Assembly: GCA_018105865.1 (NCBI GenBank)
Contig: CM030851.1
Span: 2,624,468-2,688,467 of the forward strand
Origin: Metaphire vulgaris
Taxonomy: Eukaryota > Annelida > Clitellata > Crassiclitellata > Megascolecidae
Direction: 5' to 3'
DNA length: 64,000 nucleotides
In this document: in pieces, positions 22,131 to 32,600 of the stretch
Position numbering within the stretch: position 1 is the stretch's first letter
Layout of the letters: each line of letters opens with the position of its first letter
Made by a program: the position numbers and the translations under genes
The notes under the pieces: generated by a model
The model's input: only the letters and a program-made list of their open reading frames with translations
Database searches by the model: none
Told to the model about the DNA's origin: nothing

Positions 22131-22194
22131 CATTGACTTAATTGTCACCGATGGCTGGTAGCCATCTCGAGATGTTTCATCTCGGGTACTAAAA

Positions 22195-22900
22195 ATCAAA
22201 AGATAAAACTTAGCTATTCATAGGAAGATTTGTTTTTCGAAAGATATATCTGCGGATAAGTCTAAAAGACTTCCAGACATATCTTTGCCTAGATTGCCTT
22301 AGAGGAATTAATTGGGATCTAATTCTCTGCAGATATCTCTGCGGATTAAGTGAAGCTCGTATATATGTTTGCAGACTTATTTGACTGTTTTATTGCCTGT
22401 AGGAACTGATTATTCTGCGAACATTTGCGCAGATAGATACGCCTTATTATTGAGCATTGCACAACCGTATATCATTGTTGATAGTTAAGATAGAAACTAT
22501 TTGCTCTGCAGATATTCACGCAGATATGTCTGCGAATAAAGTTTTATGTTTGCTTGCCGATTGATTGGCAATTTAAATATATCTTTGCCAGCATAATTGC
22601 ACGATTGATTGAAGACTGTTTTGATCCGCGAATGTTCACGCAGATACTGTATTAACTCTTGCATATGGAACTATTTCATTTCAAGAAAGATATCCGCAGA
22701 ACTATTAAATAAATTGCTCTTTATGTTGAATAAAACTGCATTATAACCAAGTGATACGTGTTGTATATTCACAAGCAAGTCCATCCAATAGCAGGGTGGG
22801 GACCTATATATGTTTCGGACTCAAATTTCTCTTCCCGCCAGAAAGATCTTCTATCGATTATTTCGGAAACATATCCGCGGAGATTGTCCGTTGCCATAAG
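22195..22900. repeat. Clustered ATATCTGCGGA / CGCAGATAT dyad motifs
   Basis: At least nine copies of a motif like ATATCTGCGGA or its inverse within 700 bp (for example near 22248, 22328, 22425, 22508, 22530, 22635, 22688). Spacing is irregular. No ORF. Could be part of an LTR or an unrecognised repeat. Confidence 0.45.
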
Positions 22901-22979
22901 GGGTTAAAAGAGAAGTTTTCGTCACACTATCACTGTGTATTCAATATGTATACTACGGGGGCCGCGGCCCCCTAGTTGT

Positions 22980-24560
22980 TTTCCTGGCCCCGCAGTAATT
23001 ATGTTATGGCAGTCCACCTTTCATACAAAGGCCCTCTAGAAGTTATTCCGAGTTTTTCTCTATTGGGCTTTGGCAGTCTTTTCAGAGAAACACTGGAAGC
23101 TGTTGCGCATCGCCATCAAACCTGGCTGTCTGCACTTTTCATCCGATATTAGAAATTTTATTATATTACCATTATGGCTGATTTGTGGGTAGCCGGGCAG
23201 AATAAACTAAAGACGGGAAGTGCCAAAATTAGTTTACATCCAGAATTTAAAAGTTTTTCATTGGTCCCCTAGTAATTTTTCCTTAAAAACGCTTTGTTGA
23301 ATATGGATGCTGTACAACAATATACCAATTAATAATAATAATAAATAAACAGATATTTATATTGCAGTGATCAATATTAGATGATTATTTAGCTTGCGAT
23401 GTAAAGGATCAATCAACAAAGAATATTATTGGCAGTATATTCCGTTATATAGAAAAATGCTACATAATGTTTGGCAACGCTTTTATTTTTAAACCAGATT
23501 TGAATTTCGTTTGTGGATGTACTTTTAAATAGATGACATGTTTTATGTAATTTGCATTTTCGATAACAATCTCAGCGACGTCTGATAAATCAACGGTACT
23601 TTCTCTTCCTAGCAATGCATTAAATAATCCCTTTATTTGTGGTTGCTATTCGCTGGCAAAAACGAAATAGAAAGGAAAAGAATAAATTAGGTCTACTCAA
23701 TTATAAAGGATCCTCTTTGCCTAAATGGAAATTGTAGTAAACGTTTTCCTATTAAAGCAATTAGCATCAGTGTTTTAGTTAGTCGATCGGCTGTAATCAG
23801 AGGTTGCCTAGACCAAGATACAGCTTCGCCATGCTGTTGGCAGTAGATCATTTTTGCAACAAGGCAATTGGCCATTCCGTTTTAGTCAGGCCTACATGGA
23901 CAAAAATTGGTCTTTGGAACAATTGATCACAGTACAGCTTGTCACGATACAATGCCATAAAAAGTTCTAGCCTAGTTTGAACTTAGAACCCGATGGATAA
24001 ACAGGTGTTTTAAAATTTTTACTTGCGTCTGCTCATTTATCATTTAAGTAATCAGTCAGCGTCAATTGAGTGGATGCATTACAAGTTTGAATCGTGTTAT
24101 CAAAGTCAACAATTAGATTGGACGAAGTTCAATAAAAATTCAGCTCATCTTCGAGGTTGTATGATCTTACAGTGTAGATAGCACTGAGCCAGAAGCCGAT
24201 AGAACCCGACTCAGCCAATAATATAGAATTGAGATACAGTATTATTCGATCTGTTATTTTGAAGCATCATTATTAGGTTACTAGCGCTGAATACAGACGA
24301 AGGATCAGCTTTTATGGCTGTCAGTACAGATCACTCCTTTGCGTATATTTAAACAGGGCAACTTCAGGATTTCACAGCGATAGGATATCGTTTATGTTCA
24401 ATTCATTTACGGAATTTGAGCAACTTAGGCTGGTAAGTTAATCAGGTGACAGTTCTAAGGTTGTCTGATCATGTCACAGCAGTATTCTTTCGAGCAGCTT
24501 GAATATAAGCCTAAGTAACGGTCATCTGAATAAAAGTCTAAAGATTGACAGGTATAGCAT
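22980..24560. other. Intergenic, nothing recognised
   Basis: AT-rich DNA with only short ORFs in shadow frames. No RNA gene, repeat boundary or exon identified. Confidence 0.35.
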
Positions 24561-24589
24561 ATAATAATGACTCCCATATAATACTAACT

Positions 24590-24900
24590 CCCCAATAATT
24601 ATTATCTATATATTAATTACTCCCCTGGCATTATTATATCTATCATATTAAGATTCTTCCTATGTGCTCTGTGCAAGCGTTCTGATTGGTTGGCTGTGTG
24701 AGCGTTCTGATTGGTTACTTTCAAGCGTTCAAGCGTTCTGATTGCTTGGCTGTGTGAGCGTTCTCATTGGTTGGCTGTGTGATGTTCTCATTGGTTACCT
24801 TCAAGCGTTCTGATTGGTTGGCTGGGTGTGCGTTCTGATTGGTCGTTCTGGAATATTAAAACCAAGAGCTTTCTACTGGTAGCTCAAGTGTGATATAAAG
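24590..24900 (+). repeat. CAAT-box-like tandem array, Helitron-like 5' end
   Basis: After an ATCATATTAAGATTC start come about eight copies of GCGTTCTGATTGGTTGGC (unit about 25 bp), the motif also found at the start of the Helitron-like element at 10988. Probably a second member whose 3' end I cannot find. Confidence 0.45.
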
Positions 24901-24935
24901 CGGCTTAAAACGAGAGATCTGGCGAGGACGGGTCT

Positions 24936-25199
24936 CAGAGACGTCATTTCACTGTTTTTCGGAGGGGGGGCAAGACACTTTCGACCTGACAAGTTACAAG
25001 TTTGCGAAAAAGTTGACGACCTTTGTTTTGCTTGTCAGCCGTTTATAACGGTTAGTTACTTCAGATTACTCGACATCATCATTCATCAGGCGCTCCTTTA
25101 GGACATGTAAAAACTAAATACTAAATAACACAAGAAAAATTTTTTTTCCTAAAAATCCGGGGGGCAAATGCCCCCCTGCCCCCCCAAATGACGTCCCTG
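24936..25199. mobile_element. hAT MITE, CAGAGACGTCATTT family
   Basis: Inverted ends as at 13583-13889, target-site duplication ACGGGTCT / ACGGATCT (7 of 8), body similar to the other copies. Confidence 0.75.
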
Positions 25200-25267
25200 A
25201 CGGATCTTAGAAACACCACGCTAACATCGCAGGCACAAAAAGCCTAATAATGGTAATGAATATTCTT

Positions 25268-25880
25268 AAGGGGGCAAGGTTCTAACCATAACAGAAAAAG
25301 AAAGAGACTTGGGGTGATCATCCATAGAAGTATGAATCCATCTCACCAATGCATGGAGGCAGCAAAAAAGGGAAACCAAATGTTGGGAATGACGAAAAGG
25401 ACAATAGTGAGGCGAGACAAAGATATAATCATAAAATTTTATAAGTCATTAGTAAGGCCTCATCTAGAATACTGTGTTCAGGCATGGAATCCATTCTTGA
25501 AAAAAGATATAGAGCTTTTAGAAAAAGTGCAAAGACGAGCAACAAAGATGGTCAATGGGTGTCATAATTTAAGCTACGAAAAAAGACTTCAGTATTGTAG
25601 ACTGACAACATTAGAAAGGAGAAGAGAGAGAAGGGATTTGATAGAAACATACAAAATAATGACTGGGAAAGTAGATGTGCCATATGATCGATTCTTTACA
25701 TTGGCACACTATAGCAGCACGATAGGCCACAAATGCAAATTGTTTAAGCAGAGGGTTGGTCCAAGAAAGAAACAATTTTTAGTGCAAGAGTTGTGAACAA
25801 ATGGAACCGTTTGGACGAGGTGGGAGTGACAGTTGAAACAGTAAACGGATTCAAAGCCTATGTCGATAAACTAGGTTGTT
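25268..25880 (+). mobile_element. CR1/L2-like LINE C-terminal fragment
   Basis: Codes, with two frameshifts, a stretch containing TEKERDLGVII, KANQ-like MLGMTKRT, RPHLEYCVQAWNP and LEKVQRRATKMV, then a last piece WNRLDEVGV. These are standard C-terminal landmarks of CR1/L2-type reverse transcriptases. The largest intact frame is 25314-25796. Ends upstream of a (ATT)n tract, its probable 3' tail. Confidence 0.7.
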
Positions 25881-25947
25881 GAATGCAGATGGTTACATCA
25901 GTGGTTTTCACACAGGCTTACTTAACCTCCTAAACCACTTAAAATCA

Positions 25948-25950
<3 letters not shown>

Positions 25951-25998
<48 letters not shown>
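25951..25998 (+). repeat. (ATT)n microsatellite at LINE 3' end
   Basis: Uninterrupted ATT repeats directly after the LINE 3' UTR. Confidence 0.85.
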
Positions 25999-25999
25999 G

Positions 26000-27270
26000 C
26001 ATCTTTTCTCTTCTTTTAATATATTGTATTACAAAATACATTATCGATTTAACAACAATAAAAATGTACAACAAAAGAAATTATCGTGTTCTGAAGATCA
26101 TACAATCTCAAATATGAATACAACAGGCATTGTTCGCGTAGTTTAAACACCGATAAATGTTTAAAAAATCTTTTGACATTACATTTTTGATTTCCATTAC
26201 TTCCTGATACAAATGATGAATTTCGCAATTGGCATTAACTGGACTACTATTGAATACGAAAGAATAGTCTCATGAATACTAAAGAACACGGAAACGAAAG
26301 CGATGCGGCCATCGCTTCGTGTTATTAGCCATTGTCGTCTATAACGACTGCCTCCTCGTTATATGCGTTTGTTATAACTGTTCCTTGATGCAAATTATCA
26401 TTTGCTATATGAGGTTTTTGTAAAGGTGTCTCTAATAATATTATGTGGTACCGCCCATTGTTTATCCTCGTTGTAACGAAGCTGATTGCTCTAGATTGAC
26501 GGCACTTCATTTTAAATTTCTATGCTGTTACCATCTTTATCTGAGTTTAAAACGACACAGTTGACCTGGCCCCGTCATTAGGCCTATGTGTTGAAAATAT
26601 GGCACTCTGCAAGAGACCTTTGTGCATCTAAGGGGCCCAGGGCGCTTCAACCTTTTGTGTTTTAAGACATTTAAAGTTTTTTTCTCATATTATTTTTTAC
26701 CTTAATCTAGTTTCAATTTATTTCTTCACATTTTATTTTACACTCGTGAAGCCTTTAAAGTGATTTTAAAATGTTCTGGTTCTGGTTCTTCGTTCAGCTT
26801 GTTCGATGTTTCTGAACAGTACAGATTACAGGACTGTAGACAGAGAACTATAGTCTGAGGCTATCATAGTCTACTTCCGTGTGCAAACACAAGCCTTATC
26901 ACGATCGTCGGTCATTACTAAGTTTTGCTGGTGAAATTTAGCCTTGTCTGTGTGGTTAGTTTTACTGGTTATCGTAATATTACCCTTCTTAGGGTTAGGC
27001 CTAGGACCTATATATAAATTATATTACAGAAAATATTAAAAAACTTCAGTTGATATAACTTCATGTGGATTTCAGCCCATCCGGGTCGCCGCAGGCCGCA
27101 CGGTGCCAGAGGCCTCGCATTGGCAAAGGACGGGTCTGCAGTTGACCATTGTGACCCTCCTGACCAAATTACCTCCTCCCTGCGCCTACTCTTTCAATCG
27201 ATCATTTCACATTAAAGTATCGAATAACTCACTGCTCTTGGTTCTCGCATTGAGTTTTGGCATATCACAT
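26000..27270. other. Intergenic, nothing recognised
   Basis: No gene or repeat boundary recognised. A GC-rich block at 27075-27185 stands out but carries no clear signal. Confidence 0.3.
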
Positions 27271-27280
27271 TAAATTTTCA

Positions 27281-27815
27281 GGCGCTAGAATTTGGAATAA
27301 ACTTCCATCCAATATTAAGAATTATAATAAGCTCTCTTTATTTAAATGTAATGTTAAAAACTTCCTTGTATTAAATCAAGTATAATAACTTAAACCAATT
27401 GAACTGATTTAACTCTAATTCTATATGGATTTTATTTATATTTCTATTAAGAAATATACATCTAGCACATTACTTTCAACATCACTTCTACTTCTAACTT
27501 ACACTTACATACATTTACACTATAATCACTCATAATTAGTTTTCTGCCATTCAACCATAACTTTAAATTGGGATAACCACCTTACGGGATTCTTTCCCTT
27601 CGGTTATCCATCACTCATTTTACTATAATCAACCTCTGATCAACTAATTACTTTCTATGTTAAATTTTAATCACATCTGTTTAGTTACTATATTTGAATT
27701 CTTGTGTTAATTTTTGATTATTTCTAGTATAAATTAATTAAGTATCTTGAGTCATGTATTTTTTGGTTATGATGTTGGTCGTGTAATAATAATAAACATG
27801 TTTACTTTACTTTAA
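27281..27815 (+). mobile_element. LINE 3' end
   Basis: The first part translates to a typical reverse-transcriptase C-terminus (ARIWNKLPSNIKNYNKLSLF) with stop at about 27384. A 400-bp AT-rich 3' UTR follows, ending in GTAATAATAATAAAC. Confidence 0.65.
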
Positions 27816-28286
27816 ATATGCGGAAAGCCGGTGGCAATATTCGGCTTTCGGTGCAATCTACTGCATCAAAATATAAACTATCAGGAAGTAGCCTTCTGAA
27901 TTAGTTTCTTCCTTGTTCTAGGACCCAGTTTGAGCAGACCAAACAGAGTATATGGACATAAGCGCTACCAAGCGAATGGAAATAAATGACATTCAGTCAA
28001 ATTCACGGAAGTTCAGGCCATTAGTTTTTTAAACAGCAGATGCGGCATTATCGAAGGCAAGATTTAATTTTACAGGAAATAATATTAGACCTAATGATAT
28101 TTATAGTCATTAATACTAAATTAATACTTAATACTAACCCTAACCCTACCCTCTGCTCTGTCGTTTAAGCTTCATACAGTAGAGGACAGAGGAAGAACTC
28201 CGATAACATGGATTTATTAAATAATAAAAACAATGTTTTGTAAAATCGAGGTTTTTATTATTTAACTAGGTGTTTACCCGTCAAAA

Positions 28287-28404
28287 ATGACGGGGGAGAT
28301 TGGCTGTTCTACCACCCGATTTTGCGCAAATGCAATAGCATTATATGATGGTGGAGATTGGCTGTTTTACCACCCGATTTTGCGCAAATGCAATAGCATT
28401 TTGC
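28287..28404. repeat. Tandem duplication, unit about 58 bp
   Basis: GGAGATTGGCTGTTYTACCA followed by CCCGATTTTGCGCAAATGC occurs twice, at about 28289 and 28350. Confidence 0.75.
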
Positions 28405-28569
28405 GCAGTTGTCCTTCACTCGCCGCCTTTGCCTTCAACCGAGTTAACGCCCATTCGCATGAATTTTCGGAAACTTGATAGTCAACGTAAGTGTACTGAT
28501 TTGGCAGTGTCGAACGACATGCAGTGCTTGATTCTCTTGTTTGCTGTGCTGATTTTACACGCCGAGCAA

Positions 28570-28633
28570 CAGCCTGCTCCTCATTCTCGCTTGATTGTCG
28601 GGAGACAATCAAGCGAGAATGAGGAGCAGGCTG
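28570..28633. repeat. Perfect inverted repeat, 30-bp arms, 4-bp loop
   Basis: Left arm 28570-28599, right arm 28604-28633, loop GGGA. No mismatch. The transcript would fold into a 30-bp hairpin. Confidence 0.9.
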
Positions 28634-28769
28634 TCTTTTTTGTTTTGCACGGACGGTTAGAAAGAGGAATAAAAAAGCTAAACAATGGTGCAAACCTCAT
28701 CTTCTTAGCTCTTATATAGCCTGAGATATAGCAAAATAACTTTCTAAAGCGCTTTTACCATCCAGCTTA

Positions 28770-28870
28770 ATTAATTTAATTTGTGTAAAGCGCCTTTGAT
28801 TTTGATCTATGTCATGTTTACGGCGTTATAAAAATTGTCAAGAATAATAATAATAATAATAATAATAATA
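28770..28870 (+). repeat. LINE/SINE 3' tail with (AAT)n
   Basis: Paired AAGCGCC and GGCGTTATAAA motifs followed by (AAT)9, the usual form of short LINE-derived tails. Confidence 0.5.
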
Positions 28871-29099
28871 TTAGCAAATTAAAAAAATTGGAAACATCAG
28901 AATTCAAAACTTTCGCGAAATTCACCGATAATACTTGTGTTCAAACATTGAGGTTATGGGGTTAGAATTGATAGATCTTTGCCAAATGTCAACCGATTTT
29001 CAAACTTTTTGGTTTATTTTGTTCCTCTGACATTCCTTTATAACTTTGCCGCTGACCAAAGTGGGGTTACCGCTGAAAATATTTTGCTAGAGGGCTTCA

Positions 29100-29320
29100 A
29101 AAAATTTTGGGGGGAGAGGGTGATATTTTAGGCCGTAAAGTGGACATAAGACGTCGATCATTGACGAACGACAAGCGAGATCTCAATAACAGAACACAAT
29201 CAATAAAGCAAATGAAATCACAGTATTTTATATCAATAGCTTTTGAAAATAAACATATAGACAAATATACAGTGGCATGTTTTTATTGGGTCACCGTGTG
29301 TACATAAATAAAGTTCATGA
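29100..29320 (+). mobile_element. LINE fragment, repeated again at 30345-30440
   Basis: AGATCTCAATAACAGAACAC and following sequence to an AAATAAACATATA block recurs in the gene B intron 1 LINE, so both derive from one LINE family. Confidence 0.5.
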
Positions 29321-29630
29321 AATAACAGTATAATGACGACGAAGAGTCGTGAGGTATGACATTTGTTTTGTCTTCGACAAAAGTTTTGTCTTCGTTCGAG
29401 AGTGAAAGTTCTTGTCGGTCAATTAGCTATGCTGGCTGTCCCTCTATTTTCCTTTGCAATTATGGCCGCTGCGTTGCTTAACTTTGTTTATGAAAGTGAT
29501 CACGTGTTGCAACTCAGATACGCAATTAGAACTAATTCCGGGTGAACTAAAGTAGATCAATTTTACAGTAAAATTTTCGTTCGTTTTATTTATGATCTAC
29601 ATCGAACTACGGAATCGTCAATGAAGAACT

Positions 29631-29682
29631 ATGTTGTTTCTGAACGCTATTGTCTTCTGCCTAATCAAGGCAATGTTTTGTG
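29631..29682 (+). CDS. Gene B exon 1: signal peptide
   Basis: The ATG at 29631 gives MLFLNAIVFCLIKAMFC and a GTGAGT donor one base into the next codon. An upstream ATG at 29620 in another frame gives no leader. Same 52-nt length and phase as gene A exon 1. Confidence 0.65.
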
Positions 29683-32600
29683 GTGAGTTATATTTCAAAG
29701 AATCGCTATTGTTGTTCAAGCAGTATACCTAATAGATAGGCCTATACAATTTATTCATCGCTAGTTTAACATTTACATAACAATAACATTATTAACCCCA
29801 CGTGGGCTACATCTTAAAATTTGGCTTAGACTAAAGACACAAATATGTCCACTTTACTAGGGGCGAGCTTCTGAATCGGTACTTACAGTCCCCTTCGTCT
29901 CAATGTTAATTAATTAGCCCAAAGTGCAGCTTAAAATTTGACTTCGAATATCGACGGTAGATGCAAGAAAGCGCAAAGGATCAACTTTACTACAATATTC
30001 GATTTTCCGTAGTTGGGAGCTGTCCCTCTGGTCGAGGACAGACCCAGTGGGTTCAAGACGCTTATGGTGGCATCCAGTCTAACTTAATAGCGAGTAGTAA
30101 TAACATAAATGATCTTATCACTCAAATAAATGATGAATTAACTAAAATAAACACTTGGTTCCAAATAAATGAATCAATATAGACAAAACTCAATATAGAC
30201 AAAACAATTGTCATTATTTTTTTACCCCAAACGCAAAATATTACCTAAGATAAATTGCAAAATTAAAATTAATAACTTACATGTAGAAATAACCCCAAAA
30301 AACCTCAACTAAATTTTTTGGAATAACGATTGATCAGAATTTAACATGGAAAGAGAGATCTCAATAACAGAACTCAATCAATAAAATAAATGAGATAACA
30401 ACTATTTTTACATCAATGGTTTTTTAAAATAAACATATACTAATGACCACTTGTTTTCGTCTACCAGAGATAATAGTTATCCCTTCCATTACTCAAGTAA
30501 TTAATCAGGTCAGGGTTCGTCTCTTTCGGAGTCGCTTGATGCTCTTGGTGCTATAGAAGTGCTCTCTTTATACACAGGCTTGCGAATTGTATTAGCATCA
30601 TTAGCTATATCATTGGTTCTGTGAAATCTCAAGGCCAACAGCAGTTAGGACTACACAGAATTGAAAAATTCTATGTTTTACGTATTCCAGAATATCCACT
30701 TTTCTAGGAAGCAAACTTCTGAATCGGTGTTCTTCTTGGTTTCAAACTTAATATACTGCAGTCCTCTTCATTTCCAAATGCCTGACACAATTGCTGCTGA
30801 TATGGCCAGACACCAGGAAGGAGATAACAGAAATTTGACTAGTTAGTGGACAGTTGAAACAGAAAAAGAGAACACGAACAAAGCTTATGTCGTGCGGCGT
30901 TGGCATGAGCTATCGCGACACATAGGTAATTAACTCGTTGATTTACCAATTGACGCTGTCTCCACGTTCGCATTGCTGGAATTACCAAACGTCTCAAAAC
31001 ATTCTCATCTCTCCAAAGATTGTCATCAATCCCAATTTAGGATAGTACTTCTTACTGGGTCAATGCAATCATTTATGTAACTTTAAAAGGCATGCTATAT
31101 GCATACAATGACATAGGCCTATTTGTTATACTTGTTCAGATCAGTTGCATGAGAAATTGCTGGAAAATCATTTGCAGAACGTAGTCGCTGCTGTTGGTGG
31201 AAATGTAACACTTGAATGCAAAGCAGATCCTAAGGACAGCGTATCTTGGTTTCTGATCGCAGTGAATAATGCCGATACAGAACTTTTAGTCTCAAAGAAC
31301 TACGTAAAGTCAACGTATAGAATCGACAAGAGAAGTAGAGGACAGTTTGATTTGATCATTGATTCTGTCGATCGAAGACATGCGGGAAAATATTACTACA
31401 ATTGTTTGGTTCAGCATTTGAGCATACAAGTTATTTGACTGTTTTAGGTCAGCATTTTTTTCGCTTTATAAAGAATTTTTGCTGTAATGATAGATTTTTG
31501 CGACTAAACTAACTAATTCCATGCACTAGTAGATCATCTTCAAATAGGATTAAGCATCTTTTGCGATATTATTCTAATTAAGAATGACAGAAAGGCAGGT
31601 TTCAGTTTAACTTGTTCATATCAGATAAAAATTCATCAAAAGATGTTCATAAGGCGAGTGAATATTAACTCAATGAGACAATAAGGCGTAGGTGACTATT
31701 ACATGTATCCAGATGCTCACAACATATTTAGCACTGACGCTCTTAACTGCGGCACAAAGTTGTCGGAATGTTACGTTGCGAATTAGCCTGAGGTCCAATA
31801 GAATGGTGTGCTTGCTTTTTGCTACATAAAGTTTATCTGTTGCAAATTACAAACCTTTTCAGGCCTTAGATTTCCCAAATTTAGTGTTCTAAAGTTAGCT
31901 TATTGATTTCTTTCAAGATCATGATCCAGTTTGTGGAATGAATGCTTCTGATGGCGCATTAAAAGAGAAAGATCAGGTATTGATATGGTGCAGAAGTCAT
32001 TTCAACTGGATACCTGAAACCCATAATGAAATGGACGAAAGGCAATGACATCATTAAAACCTCAACAAAGGACAGAGTCTCAATGAATGGATCGGTGAAA
32101 ACGACATCAGGCACAACATTACTATTACAGTCTCAAGACAACAACGTGATAATTCAATGCACGACGTCATTTCATTGGGCAAACGGATCTCAAGAGAATA
32201 TTTCAGAATACAAACATGCGTATCAATATTTAGCAAGAGTACAATGTGAGTAAAAGAAATATAATAATTTCTTTTAGAGCATTATGAAACTTTTAATTAG
32301 CCAGGTTATGAATGACAATGAGTATATTGGGTGTTAGTGATGACTGAATAACTGCGAAATGTACAGTAAGATTCGACTACTTATAAGACAATCATGCCGT
32401 GTCATGTTTTAGATGGAGTAAGAGGCATCAAAATAGAACCGAATAGAAGCAGCTTCAAATATGGGGATCAACTTGTATGTCTTGCTGATGGAAATCCAGA
32501 CCCAACCTATACTTGGACTCATAATGACACTAACATCGACTGGCAAAATGGACCAGACCTTACATTGACGAATTCGCTATCAGTTGGAGCAATGCATGTG

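Noticed and set aside
24668..24850. Minisatellite unrelated to transposons
   Set aside because: The same unit and the preceding ATATTAAGAT start occur in the Helitron-like element at 10.9 kb.
28131..28150. CTAACCCTAACCC telomere-like repeats (also near 53703 and 54416)
   Set aside because: Only two or three units each; not an array.
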